This document shows, in pieces, positions 8,888-17,066 of a stretch of DNA of 64,000 bases (position 1 is its first letter; each line of letters starts with the position of its first letter). The DNA is from Pseudomonadota bacterium (GTDB lineage: Bacteria > Pseudomonadota > Gammaproteobacteria > Burkholderiales > Burkholderiaceae_B). The position numbers were made by a program, and so were the translations under genes. Location: the NCBI GenBank assembly GCA_023423975.1, contig JAFAEO010000053.1:62001-126000 (forward strand), read 5' to 3'. The notes under the pieces are model-generated. The model had not been told where the DNA came from. It worked only from the letters and a program-made list of their open reading frames with translations, and searched no databases.

Positions 8888-8955
8888 CATCATTGACGTA
8901 ATTCGCTACGGGCTGCAAGCCTACGCTGCACGCCGCTGTGCACTAGTCAATGATG
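8888..8955. repeat. 10-bp inverted repeat enclosing a GC-rich core
   Basis: CATCATTGAC at 8888-8897 and its exact complement GTCAATGATG at 8946-8955 enclose about 48 bases that are much more GC-rich than the surroundings. The transcript could fold into a long stem with inner structure. Confidence 0.6.
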
Positions 8956-8980
8956 CGCTCGTTTGGATATAAAGCGCAAT

Positions 8981-9003
8981 GAACATGGTTAAGAACCATG
9001 TTC
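8981..9003. repeat. Perfect 10-bp hairpin
   Basis: GAACATGGTT (8981-8990) and AACCATGTTC (8994-9003) pair perfectly around a 3-base loop. It lies directly between the previous inverted repeat and a 16-base palindrome. Confidence 0.75.
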
Positions 9004-9012
9004 ACGCTCGAC

Positions 9013-9028
9013 TTCAATTGCAATTGAA
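9013..9028. repeat. Perfect 16-bp palindrome
   Basis: TTCAATTGCAATTGAA is fully self-complementary, as expected for the binding site of a dimeric regulator. It is followed by a run of nine A and lies ten bases after the 10-bp hairpin. Confidence 0.7.
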
Positions 9029-9853
9029 TTTGCAAAAAAAAACCTCACACAATAATTTGGCGAGGTCATTTTTTGAAATATCACTGGGTGCATTATTAGA
9101 ATTGCTTTGCCCAGAACGAACAGCGCTTATTTTAAAAAATATTGTCGTCTGTTCGCGATTCGAATATTACTCCTGTGACCAAAAATATCAACATCACGTT
9201 TTCCCCAATGCCTGTCTTGAATGCCAGCCGTGTATGCAATTTTATTCAATCGCTTGCGCCCGCGCGCCTGATAAAACCCAAGTGCCAGGCTGGTGAATGA
9301 AATATTGTCGTTTGGTAATCTGGTACTTCTCTTTCTTTCTATGCGATTATTGACTCCAACTCAAACCACCGCTTCGTTGATTTATCGAAGTGGCCGTTAT
9401 CAGGCTGTTCATACTTTGTGGAGTTCAAAAAGCTACGAAATAGCAACAGCTTTGCGTGATATTTTGCGAACCCAAAAAAAGGTCTTTTCAACTGAAGAAT
9501 CAGGACAATCTGTTTTTCTATTGCAAATGCAAAAAATGAGAATCAAAAATAAGGCGCCAAAAAACCTGATCGGATTGTTTTTTTCGTGGATAACAATGAG
9601 AATCGTGCGGGGGTGTAGGCCTATGATTTTTACATGTCATTGCAACCAATTTGCTGCGTACGCATAACGGATCATTATGATTTTATCTGTATCAATATTA
9701 TTAATTATTTATATTGAGTTACATATAGCAATATTATTTTTTAAAATATATTGCATATGTAAAATAAAACGCGCACACTCTGCATCGTAGTCTAATTAAT
9801 AATTATTACGAAATATACACACTGAGAAGCAACAACTGCGGCGTTCAGAATGA

Positions 9854-9900
9854 ATTGTTTAAAACAGATAAACACCAATATATATCTGATAATAAACAAT
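9854..9900. repeat. Imperfect inverted repeat in AT-rich DNA
   Basis: attgtttaaaacagata (9854-9870) is matched on the opposite strand by tatctgataataaacaat (9883-9900), with one gap and two or three mismatches. It could be an operator for the secreted-protein cluster that starts 345 bases downstream. Confidence 0.45.
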
Positions 9901-10244
9901 AAATTAAATAATACGCGCTGTGGATCTATTATCTCACGATTCAATATTTCCGATAATCGCAATAGGGTGCTGGCCTGATTGCTCGGCTCTCATCATTAAA
10001 ACAATTACAACCAGGTAACTAATTAATTATTAAATATTACTAAAATTAATTATCGTAAATAAATATTTGTAACATCATTGGTTGTCTGGTCACTGATTTC
10101 AGGACGGATAAATCGGCGGTCTCTATCAATCTTAAATACGCTGACTGCGTGGATCAACAGAGAAATTGCTGCTTTATTTGACCTGAAAAACCGGGCATGA
10201 GGTCCGGGACTTTTAACGCTATCTATCCTTCTAGGAGCAGCAAA

Positions 10245-10646
10245 ATGAAAAAACTACTATTAATCTCTGCATCTGCTTTGGTAATGGCTTCAAGCGGCGT
10301 ATACGCTGCAACTCTGACCGGTGGTTTTTATGGTGTAGGCGGCTCGGCAGGTAGTACCGCTGGTGGTGGTTCCACTGCGTCCGGCAGCCAGGGCTCGATT
10401 CTGGCAGGTGCAGCGACCAATTCTTCGGCAGCCCAGAACCAGACTATGTCAGGTGCACAGGTCACAGGCAGTTTTGGTGGTGTTACGACAATTACAGAAG
10501 GCAATTCGCTGTCAACACAAACCAATACCGGCGGTGCGCTGGGCCTGGCTGGCCAGACATCTAATGCGGGGGCAGGGGGCACATTCGGATCAGGAGCCAC
10601 TGGTAATTTTGGCACCATTGGCGGTTTCCTTAGCTTCGTACCGTAA
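10245..10646 (+). CDS. Small secreted Gly/Ser/Thr-rich protein, paralogue 1
   Basis: A 133-residue protein with a clear signal peptide (MKKLLLISASALVMASSGVYA) and a mature part rich in Gly, Ser, Thr, Ala, Gln and Asn, with no Cys or Lys. AGGAGCAGCAAAATG gives a strong ribosome site and fixes the start. Against the next gene, conserved blocks are GSAGSTAxGGS, GSQGS, NQT, AQV, GGVTT, SLSxQTN, FAGQTSN or LAGQTSN, and the end GNFGTIGxF....P. The composition and spaced Ser/Gln/Asn/Gly blocks recall secreted amyloid or adhesin subunits such as curli and Fap, but no canonical repeat is present, so this is only an analogy. I do not recognise the family. It heads a three-gene cluster of secreted proteins. 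Confidence 0.75.
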   Translation: MKKLLLISASALVMASSGVYAATLTGGFYGVGGSAGSTAGGGSTASGSQGSILAGAATNSSAAQNQTMSGAQVTGSFGGVTTITEGNSLSTQTNTGGALGLAGQTSNAGAGGTFGSGATGNFGTIGGFLSFVP

Positions 10647-10796
10647 TCTTTCTTGATTCGGCAATAACTCAAAGTAACCGGGTCTTGTTCAAATAAAGTC
10701 CGACGCGTCGAATTTATTTAGCGGGTTGGAGTGGACATTGACCTGGTTACCCAACAGGAAATATGCCAGTTAAGGCCTCAACTCAAGGAGTTGAAA

Positions 10797-11192
10797 ATGA
10801 AAAAACTATTATTGTTATCAGCGCTGGTAATTGCGTCGACAGCCGTTTCGGCGCAAACCATTACGATTGGCGCATTTGCCACCAGCGGTGGCGCTGGTAG
10901 TACAGCCAGTGGTGGCTCATCGGTAGCCGGCAGCCAGGGTTCGCTTGGCACTTCGTCCGCAGGCAATACATCTGCTGCATCCAATCAAACGGGGTCTGCT
11001 GCGCAGGTAGTGGGCGGGCCCGGCGGCGTTACAACGCAAACCGCCGGACAATCTCTTTCTTCCCAAACCAATTCCGGGTTCTCGGTCGGATTTGCAGGGC
11101 AGACATCCAATGCAACTGCCGGTGGGGTATTTACATCTGGAGCAGGCGGGAACTTTGGAACGATCGGTTCCTTCGTTCACTGGACACCATAA
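10797..11192 (+). CDS. Small secreted Gly/Ser/Thr-rich protein, paralogue 2
   Basis: A 131-residue paralogue of the preceding gene. Its signal peptide is MKKLLLLSALVIASTAVSAQ and AAGGAG lies six bases before the ATG. The mature protein shares the GGAGSTASGGS, GSQGS, AGQTSN and GNFGTIGSF blocks with its neighbour and ends in a similar aromatic-Thr/Val-Pro tail. It has no Cys, and no Lys after the signal peptide. The two probably arose by tandem duplication and form two subunits or variants of one extracellular structure (inference). The 150-base gap from the first gene and its own strong ribosome site allow co-transcription. Function unknown. Confidence 0.75.
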   Translation: MKKLLLLSALVIASTAVSAQTITIGAFATSGGAGSTASGGSSVAGSQGSLGTSSAGNTSAASNQTGSAAQVVGGPGGVTTQTAGQSLSSQTNSGFSVGFAGQTSNATAGGVFTSGAGGNFGTIGSFVHWTP

Positions 11193-11273
11193 GGCGGGTG
11201 CAGATTGCACAAACACGTCATAAAAGAAACCATCTTCTCGGGGGGAGTGCGCTCTCTCCGTAAAGGAATTGCC

Positions 11274-11936
11274 ATGAAAATGATACTTGTCGTTACCCTT
11301 GGGCTGCTGCTGTCACCCCCGGTGTTTGCCCAATCGGCGGGCGCAATCTCGGGTTCAAATTCGAACGCCAACAGCGGATCAAATTCCAACTCAAATCAGT
11401 CCGCCGATTCAGGTGCCGCTGCGGTCGTTGATCTGACCTTTGGCGGTTCCGAGCAAAGACGTACGCAGACGGTCCACACAACCCCAAATGTATATGCACC
11501 GCCCAGTATGTTTGGTGGCGTGAACAACTGCGGTCAGTCGAGCACATTTGGTATTGGTGCGACCGGCTTTGGTATCGGTGGTTCGCTGGCCGGTGAGTCC
11601 GAAGCGTGTAATGCGCGTGAAGATACCAGTATTGCGTACAAGCTGGGATACAAAGATGTGGCGGATATGCGTTTTTTCTGTTTCGGTGAAGACGTGAACC
11701 GCAAAGCCTATGAGTCTACAGGTCGAAGTTGCCCGAACTATGCAACTGCTAAGGGTCTGCCTGAGCGTCCGGTTGCCGCTGCTGATAACAGCGGGATCAA
11801 TAACAGCCAACGTCAGCGTAATACCAACCGGGTGGTTGCGACGACTCCAGTCAGAAGTCCGGAAGTGTATGTGGATAGGCCAAGGGTGCAGCCCCAGGCT
11901 GCGCAGGATCTTCGTGCATTTTACGGCTCGAATTGA
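11274..11936 (+). CDS. Secreted protein with Ser/Asn-rich N-terminus and Cys-containing C-terminal domain
   Basis: A 220-residue exported protein (signal MKMILVVTLGLLLSPPVFAQ) starting at an ATG with AAAGGA upstream. After the signal comes a low-complexity Ser/Asn stretch (about residues 25-48), then a compact domain with four cysteines: NNCGQSSTFGIGATGFGIGG, SEACNAREDTSIAYKLGYKD, FFCFG and GRSCPNY. The layout (Cys, glycine-rich segment, Cys-Asn-x-Arg, helix, Cys, helix, Gly-x-x-Cys-Pro) recalls small proteins of phage virions or lysis regions that I have seen, an unverified recollection. The last 60 residues are Arg/Gln/Pro-rich. Its place directly behind the two Gly-rich paralogues suggests a shared role, for example as anchor or assembly factor. 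Confidence 0.75.
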   Translation: MKMILVVTLGLLLSPPVFAQSAGAISGSNSNANSGSNSNSNQSADSGAAAVVDLTFGGSEQRRTQTVHTTPNVYAPPSMFGGVNNCGQSSTFGIGATGFGIGGSLAGESEACNAREDTSIAYKLGYKDVADMRFFCFGEDVNRKAYESTGRSCPNYATAKGLPERPVAAADNSGINNSQRQRNTNRVVATTPVRSPEVYVDRPRVQPQAAQDLRAFYGSN

Positions 11937-12059
11937 CCGTGCCGCTTTGGCACTGCCAAAAAAATTGTCGAACCAACTGCTAGTGGGGCTGAAATATGTT
12001 CGTTATCCCAAGGCCAGGTTGCTTTGAACTGTGGGCTGGGCAGCCAGGGGAAAAACCAA

Positions 12060-12123
12060 GGCGCCGTCGCCATTGCTAATGGCACATGACGGCGCCCTGA
12101 AGCCTACCGGGCGGGCATTTTTT
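12060..12123 (+). terminator. Intrinsic terminator complex of the secreted-protein cluster
   Basis: A nested perfect hairpin: outer stem GGCGCCGTC (12060-12068) with GACGGCGCC (12088-12096), inner stem GCCATT with AATGGC. It is followed by a second GC-rich hairpin (CGCCC and GGGCG) and a run of seven T ending near 12123. It lies 120 bases after the third secreted-protein gene and likely ends that transcript. Confidence 0.75.
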
Positions 12124-12202
12124 TATCTTAAGGGTCGGGAGTTGCCATGGCATGTCATGACCCAATGAAAAACTGCTCATGTGATAATAAGAATAATCAC
12201 GA

Positions 12203-12517
12203 ATGAGTACGATCATGGAAGACGAAATCAAACGCTGGACAGCAAAGCGCAAAAGTGCGCTGGTGCTGGACATTATTAAAGGTAAATCGACGGTTTCAGA
12301 AGCCAGTCGCACTTATAACCTGCCTGCGTCCGAGGTGGAAAACTGGGTAGTTGACGGCAAACGTGGTATGGAAAATGCCTTGCGGGCAAACCCGCTGGAC
12401 ATCAAAGAGCAGTATGAGCGTCAGCTCAAGCAGTTACAGGAAGCGTACGGAGAGGCGATGCTGGAGCTGCGTGCAAAAAAAAAGCTGCAACCTTTGCTGG
12501 ATGAGGACGGCAAATGA
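12203..12517 (+). CDS. Transposase-type helix-turn-helix protein (DUF1153-like), IS orfA remnant
   Basis: A 104-residue protein with a transposase-type HTH: WTAKRKSALVLDIIKGKSTVSEASRTYNLPASEVENWV (about residues 12-49), then a basic and acidic helix as in orfA products of IS3-like elements. Such proteins bind the IS ends and help a DDE transposase from the overlapping second frame. Here the stop overlaps a new ATG (ATGA at 12514), which starts only a 13-codon stub (MNEQERQ...), so the catalytic orfB is missing. A second ATG lies at codon 5. Probably the stranded first frame of a decayed insertion element, although domestication as a small DNA-binding protein is possible. Confidence 0.7.
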   Translation: MSTIMEDEIKRWTAKRKSALVLDIIKGKSTVSEASRTYNLPASEVENWVVDGKRGMENALRANPLDIKEQYERQLKQLQEAYGEAMLELRAKKKLQPLLDEDGK

Positions 12518-12555
12518 ATGAGCAGGAGCGCCAGGGATTGAATGGGGATGGGTAG
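12514..12555 (+). pseudogene. Stub of transposase orfB
   Basis: ATG overlaps the stop of the upstream HTH gene in the ATGA arrangement usual for IS orfA and orfB. The frame then reads only 13 residues (MNEQERQGLNGDG) before TAG. Nothing downstream to 13139 restores a transposase frame that I can see. Confidence 0.5.
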
Positions 12556-13139
12556 GTCGTTTCAATTGCCAGGCTGCGCCATAGGAATGGCTTAGGGTGC
12601 CAGCGTATACGTATTTGCTCTAGCTGTTGGAGTTAAGCTGAACTCCCTGAGTTATTATTATTTACTTTGCTATCAATTTCTCTTGTGCTTTTGACGCCGA
12701 TCGTTCCCACCTGCCGATCGTCGTCTTAAAAGAATATCACCGTGTCGTGTCAATGTCTGCATTGGCCGGTAGAGGGCATTCTGCCAGATTACCATTCATG
12801 AATTGCCCTGCATGCTGATCCATATTGTGCACGTAAACACCCTTGCTGAAACTCCATATGATGCCTCCTGATCTGATTTGCCGCAGTCTCGGCGGTTAGG
12901 GCTTTTCAGAAAAATGCAAAAAACTAATCATAATTTGGCGCAGAATCCCTAAAGCGTCAGGCAAGTATACGTCTCGTAACAGACTGCCGGTTCCTGTCAC
13001 GCATGTATCCGGCACGCGCACAAGTTGCATGTAGAATAACAGTGTGAGCTTGCCGGGCTGGACGGCACAGGGCGTGGACGGTAAAGGGCGGGCTCGTCGC
13101 AATTGAACTACATAAAAATTTAATGATAAAGGAGTTGCC
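12556..13139. other. Intergenic region, probably decayed IS DNA
   Basis: About 580 bases without a recognisable gene. It contains a 6-base hairpin (GGAGTT at 12629-12634 with AACTCC at 12641-12646) and a repeated GCCGATCGT near 12715. It may be the remains of the transposase gene and then the promoter of the iron-permease-family gene. Confidence 0.4.
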
Positions 13140-13550
13140 ATGGACCATCTATTTGCAAAATTTGCGACAGTCATTTCGCATGCAACGGGCAATCCGATCA
13201 CATTCATTATTTGTGTGGCTGCAGTTCTGCTGTGGGCAATTGCCGGGCCTTTCTTCGGTTTCTCTGAGACCTGGCAACTGGTGATCAATACCGGTACAAC
13301 CATCATCACGTTTCTGATGGTGTTTCTGATCCAGAACACACAGAACCGGGACAGTGCAGCGCTACAAACCAAGCTGGATGAAATCATTCGTTCATCGGAT
13401 GCAAAAGACCAGTTTATGGGAATTGAAACAATGACCGACAAGGAACTGGAAGCTTTGCATGAAAAATGCGAGAAGGAGGCCCGGCATTCACAGATGATGC
13501 TGGAAAAGACCCATGCTGAACGGCGCTCACGCAAGAGCCGAAAGAACTAG
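13140..13550 (+). CDS. Low-affinity iron permease family protein
   Basis: A 136-residue inner-membrane protein of the family named after the yeast low-affinity iron permease (PF04120). Two membrane segments are visible (FIICVAAVLLWAIAGPFF and LVINTGTTIITFLMVFLIQ), followed by the family hallmark IQNTQNRDSAALQTKLDEIIR and a charged coiled tail rich in Glu, Lys and Arg. AAAGGAG lies six bases before the ATG. In bacteria the transport role has not been shown for most members, so iron transport is only the family label. It stands alone. Confidence 0.85.
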   Translation: MDHLFAKFATVISHATGNPITFIICVAAVLLWAIAGPFFGFSETWQLVINTGTTIITFLMVFLIQNTQNRDSAALQTKLDEIIRSSDAKDQFMGIETMTDKELEALHEKCEKEARHSQMMLEKTHAERRSRKSRKN

Positions 13551-13929
13551 GAATATGCAGCCAGTCATGCCATGAGCGCAGATGTACTAGGTCTGGCAAT
13601 CACATGCACCAGAACACAGGATGTTGCATATCGGCAGAATGTGACGGATCCCAATGAGGCAATTTTTTGTATAAACGATGTTTGACTGGCGGCAAATGAA
13701 GTTGGGGAGGGGGCAGGTTAGGCTGCAGGTATGCGAGCTGATAAGTAGCGAGTGTCCAGTAGCGAGTTCAGATTTTTGCATTGGCGTTTCCCGGGAGAAT
13801 GTCATCGGTACGAGAAGCCGAAAAATCCCATTGGATAAAAGATTTGGGACATGGCCTCTGGGTGGATAGGATTGGGAAATACAGGGCGCTGATCGCCCTG
13901 TACGGTATCATTTTAAGAACTACGCTGGC
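13551..13929. other. Intergenic region between convergent genes
   Basis: About 380 bases with no gene seen apart from the hairpin at 13881-13901, which is listed separately. Confidence 0.5.
13881..13901 (-). terminator. Perfect 8-bp hairpin downstream of the livK-like gene
   Basis: ACAGGGCG and CGCCCTGT pair around a 5-base loop, 29 bases past the stop of the minus-strand binding-protein gene. Only short T-rich sequence follows on either strand. A plausible terminator for that gene. Confidence 0.5.
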
Positions 13930-15141
13930 TCAGCTTTTCTTGACTCGCGGGCATGCGCTATCAGCCAGGGAAACGAACGCTTCATCTCCAGGTATCGTGG
14001 AGAGCACTTTATAGTAGTCATAGGGTGCTTTTGACTCCTGCGGTGTTTTGACTTGCACCAGCTTCAGATCCATAATGACACGCCCGTCTTCAGGGCGAAC
14101 CCTGGCGTTCTTGATCAACTTTGAGCCAATTTTCAAGTCGCTCATTGCTTTGCTTACCTTGTCGCCGTCGAACGTGCCTGCTGCTTTGACGGCACTCAGA
14201 TAGTGACTCACGCTCACATAGGTTAATGCCTGCACAACCGAGGGGGCTCGTTTAAAGTTGCTTTTCTGTTGCCAGCGTTTAGTCCAGGCGCGCGTATCTT
14301 CATCGGTATCCCAGTAAAAGGCCGTAGGGAATACCAAGCCTTTGGCTACTTCCAGCCCCATGCCATCGACATCGTTGATAAAAGTGAGAAAGGTGGCCAG
14401 TTTTTGTTTTCCTGCTGTCAGGCCAAACTCCTGCGATTGTTTGGCCAGATTCACCAGATCTCCTCCTGCGCTGGCAAGGCCGATCATATCTGCGCCGGAC
14501 GATTGTGCCTGCAGCAAAAAGGAAGAAAAATCCAGTGCCCCTAATGGATGACGGACGCTGCCCAGCACCTTCCCGCCTTCCTGGTTGATAAACTGGCTGG
14601 CGTTTTTCTCCAGCGTTTTACCGAAAATATAGTCGGTGGTGACGAAATACCATGATTTTGCGCCCGCCTGGGCATTGCTGCGAACCACGGCCTTGGCCAG
14701 TGCATAGGTGTCGGGTGCCCATTGCGTGGTGGTTGCAGCGCATTGTGCACCGGCGAAATCTGCGGCAAAGCCACCACTGATGAGTGCCGCTTTATTCTTT
14801 TCCCGTGCAATGGCGGCTGCAGCCAATCCGGTAGAGCTGGCGCCACCATCCACCACCGCAACCAGATTTTGGGTATCAAACCAACTGCGTACGAGTTGTC
14901 CGGCAATGTCGACCTTGTTTTGGGTATCGCCACCGATCACTTCAATCTTCTTGCCCAATACTTCACCGCCGAAATCCTCGACTGCCATCCTGGCGGCCAC
15001 TTCGGAGCCCAGGCCACCAAGATCGGCATAAATACCGGAACGGTCGTTGGAGACGCCAATCCGCACAACGGAATTGTCTGCTGCTGCGGCGCTCATGACG
15101 CAAGTACTGAGCAGGGCTGTAAATAGAATGTTGAATTTCAC
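13930..15141 (-). CDS. ABC transporter substrate-binding protein, branched-chain amino acid (LivK) type
   Basis: A 403-residue periplasmic binding protein of the type I fold used by Liv/urea/aromatic-acid ABC importers. The GTG at 15141 has GGAG 8 bases upstream and gives a proper signal peptide (MKFNILFTALLSTCVMSAAAAD); the longer TTG form does not. The opening VRIGVSNDRSGIYADLGG, GGDTQNKVDIA and VVDGGASSTGLAAAAIAREK segments are typical of the Peripla_BP_6 group. No permease or ATPase genes lie nearby, so it is an orphan that must work with a transporter encoded elsewhere or act as a sensor. The ligand is unknown. Confidence 0.88.
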   Translation of the reverse strand: MKFNILFTALLSTCVMSAAAADNSVVRIGVSNDRSGIYADLGGLGSEVAARMAVEDFGGEVLGKKIEVIGGDTQNKVDIAGQLVRSWFDTQNLVAVVDGGASSTGLAAAAIAREKNKAALISGGFAADFAGAQCAATTTQWAPDTYALAKAVVRSNAQAGAKSWYFVTTDYIFGKTLEKNASQFINQEGGKVLGSVRHPLGALDFSSFLLQAQSSGADMIGLASAGGDLVNLAKQSQEFGLTAGKQKLATFLTFINDVDGMGLEVAKGLVFPTAFYWDTDEDTRAWTKRWQQKSNFKRAPSVVQALTYVSVSHYLSAVKAAGTFDGDKVSKAMSDLKIGSKLIKNARVRPEDGRVIMDLKLVQVKTPQESKAPYDYYKVLSTIPGDEAFVSLADSACPRVKKS

Positions 15142-15380
15142 TGCAGTCTCCGGTGCCAAGGTTGTTAGTATGAATCGGCTATTATTTCCGGTCGCCTATG
15201 TGAGTGTCAATCGGGGTTTTTCGCGGCTATCGAGTATTCTCAAATCATGGGTAGGCACCGTGTAACGCTGGCGCAGATCGGGAATTACAAGTGATATGCC
15301 GGTTTATCCCGCTTTGTGTTTTGATTGGAGTGGCTCTATTTCAAGCTTAATAAGCTCCGTGAGCTTTTTATGTCGATCGC

Positions 15381-16025
15381 TTATCGAGTTGCCATGTCCC
15401 TGGCAGCTCTAACATCATCAATCGTTCGTCGCATGTTCAGGCGAGCGATGGGTTCCAATGAAGCAAAGTCCGGTAGAAGGTAGATTTGCGTTCGTTTACA
15501 CAGCGTTTCAAAGAAAGCTGCGCGCCGTTCGTAATAATCCTGGGCGTCGCGTACCAGGTGCTGGACTTCCCGGAATACGGCTTCGCTATCGGCGTGAAAC
15601 TGTTCCCATTGGCATCCAAGGCCGGACAGATCAAGATCGAGCACCAGCCGGGATGAATCAATACTGGCAGTGTGATTGATCGTGTCGTGAATAAGAGCTA
15701 CTGCTTCATCGATGATATGAGCCGGTGCCAGGCCGCCATGGGCATGTTGACGCAGCAGTAGAGCGGACAGTTTTTCGTTCTGTCCATGAGTCGAGCCCGG
15801 GACATCAACAGCGTCGTGGTACAGGATTGCCAGTGCCTGCGCACGGGTTGGCACGACATTCTTTGCTGCCGCCATTGTGAACATGCGCTGGATATGCTCA
15901 AGCCCATGGTAATGGCGCTCGGGCTCTAAATAGCGTGCGATGACCCGATCCAGTATCTCGCTGCTCAATCCTGTGAGTTCACGGATGGTGTTGAAAGTCT
16001 CAGGGTTCATTGAATGAGTGTACAT
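15381..16025 (-). CDS. HD-domain protein, predicted metal-dependent phosphohydrolase
   Basis: A 214-residue soluble protein of the family that databases often mislabel as an NMDA-receptor subunit. It has HD-superfamily features: RHYHGLEHIQRMF (first metal histidines, near residue 40), ALAILYHDAVDV (the HD pair, near residue 66), AVALIHDTINH and the aspartate-rich VLDLDLSGLG. It most likely hydrolyses a small phosphate ester or nucleotide, but the substrate is not known. The start may be the ATG at 16025 or at 16010; neither has a strong ribosome site. It has no operon partner. Confidence 0.8.
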   Translation of the reverse strand: MYTHSMNPETFNTIRELTGLSSEILDRVIARYLEPERHYHGLEHIQRMFTMAAAKNVVPTRAQALAILYHDAVDVPGSTHGQNEKLSALLLRQHAHGGLAPAHIIDEAVALIHDTINHTASIDSSRLVLDLDLSGLGCQWEQFHADSEAVFREVQHLVRDAQDYYERRAAFFETLCKRTQIYLLPDFASLEPIARLNMRRTIDDVRAARDMATR

Positions 16026-16103
16026 AAAAATATTCCATTCATAATACCATCCGGATCATGCGCACGTAGCAGATCATATTGTCGCTCGCGTATATCAAAT
16101 AGG

Positions 16104-17066
16104 CTAGTTAATCGTTACCCCCGTCAACTCCACCAACTCATGCCATTTTTTAATCTCACTCTGTTGGTAATCTCCGAGGTCCTTGTCTGTTCCTGCGGCA
16201 GGGGCCATACCTATTTGCGCTGAAACCTGTTGGACCTTATCGCTTTTTAACACCTCGTTGGCTGTCTTGTTAATTGTGTCGATTATATTTTGCGGGGTGT
16301 CGCGAGGCGCAAACATGGCAAACCAGACCACCAATTGGTGTTTGTCCAATCCAAATTCCGAGATGGTCGGGGTATCGGGCGAGAAAGCGGCGCGCTCAGT
16401 CGTTGTTACGGCAAGTGCTTTAACGGCGCCGGCTGAAATCTGTGATACCGAAGGACCGACATTTTCAAAAGCATAGGTAATTCTGCCGCTGATCAAATCG
16501 GTCATCATGCTTCCCACATTGCTATATAGCACGGTCGCGACGTCAACGTCCGCCATTTGCTTTAAAAGCTCCACCCATACCCTGGCGGTGGTGTTGCTCG
16601 CGCCAAAGTTCAGTTTCCCGGGATTTTCTCTGGCAAAGTCGATAAGCTCCCGTACGTCTTTAGGCTGTGTGTCTTTATTGGCGATGAGAACCATGGGCAG
16701 TCGACCCATCAATGCGACGGGCGCAAAATCCTTGATGGGATCATAAGTGAGGCTCTTGTACAGACTCGGATTGGCCGCCATGGGACCATTTGTTCCCATT
16801 AAAAGCGTGTAGCCATCAGGATTGCTTCGTGCGACATACGAAGCGCCAATGGCGCCGCCTGCGCCGGGTTTATTGTCCACTGTTACGCTCTGGCCCCATT
16901 TCTCACTCAATGCCTGGGCCATCGCGCGGGCCAGCGTATCCGTTGCAGAGCCTGCGCCAAAAGGAACAACGATATTGACCGGTTTGTCGGGGTAGGCGGC
17001 AAGGGCCATGGTGCAGCTCAGACTCATGGTTATGGCAAATGCCATATGTTTAAGAAGTTTGGTCAT
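16104..17066 (-). CDS. Bug/TctC-family periplasmic binding protein
   Basis: A 320-residue tripartite-tricarboxylate-type solute receptor. Its signal peptide ends at ALAAYPD, followed by the family marks KPVNIVVPFGAGSATDTLARAMA, VDNKPGAGGAIGASYVAR and GYTLLMG, and by NPSLYKSLTYDPIKDFAPVAL. These proteins bind carboxylates such as tricarboxylates, aromatic acids or nicotinate in the periplasm. The start ATG overlaps the stop of the upstream dioxygenase gene by four bases (ATGA), so the two are translationally coupled. The ligand is therefore likely the dioxygenase substrate or a related carboxylate or sulfonate (inference). No TctA/TctB genes are nearby. Confidence 0.92.
   Translation of the reverse strand: MTKLLKHMAFAITMSLSCTMALAAYPDKPVNIVVPFGAGSATDTLARAMAQALSEKWGQSVTVDNKPGAGGAIGASYVARSNPDGYTLLMGTNGPMAANPSLYKSLTYDPIKDFAPVALMGRLPMVLIANKDTQPKDVRELIDFARENPGKLNFGASNTTARVWVELLKQMADVDVATVLYSNVGSMMTDLISGRITYAFENVGPSVSQISAGAVKALAVTTTERAAFSPDTPTISEFGLDKHQLVVWFAMFAPRDTPQNIIDTINKTANEVLKSDKVQQVSAQIGMAPAAGTDKDLGDYQQSEIKKWHELVELTGVTIN

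Larger units (their letters stand above)
8152..10244. other. Long AT-rich intergenic region without a convincing gene
   Basis: About 2.1 kb. Open frames of 105 and 124 codons at 8979-9296 and 9293-9667 overlap by four bases, but their products resemble nothing I know and are compositionally odd, so they are not called. The stretch contains an intrinsic terminator at 8418-8445 with no gene in front of it and inverted repeats at 8888-8955, 8981-9003, 9013-9028 and 9854-9900, all listed separately. From 9660 to 10080 the DNA is very AT-rich. The region resembles acquired or regulatory DNA more than a decayed gene. Confidence 0.55.

Noticed and set aside
8979..9296. Open frame of 105 codons in the AT-rich region
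   Set aside because: It starts inside a perfect hairpin, resembles no family I know and has many rare residues in odd order; it looks like a chance frame.
9293..9667. Open frame of 124 codons overlapping the previous one by four bases
   Set aside because: GTG start without ribosome site, no recognisable motif, low-quality composition. The overlap with another doubtful frame is not enough.
12896..13534. Minus-strand open frame of 212 codons opposite the iron-permease-family gene
   Set aside because: It mirrors the real gene, whose plus-strand product has clear membrane segments and a ribosome site.
15381..16025. NMDA-receptor subunit label for the HD-domain protein
   Set aside because: This is a known database mislabel; the sequence shows HD phosphohydrolase motifs and no receptor features.
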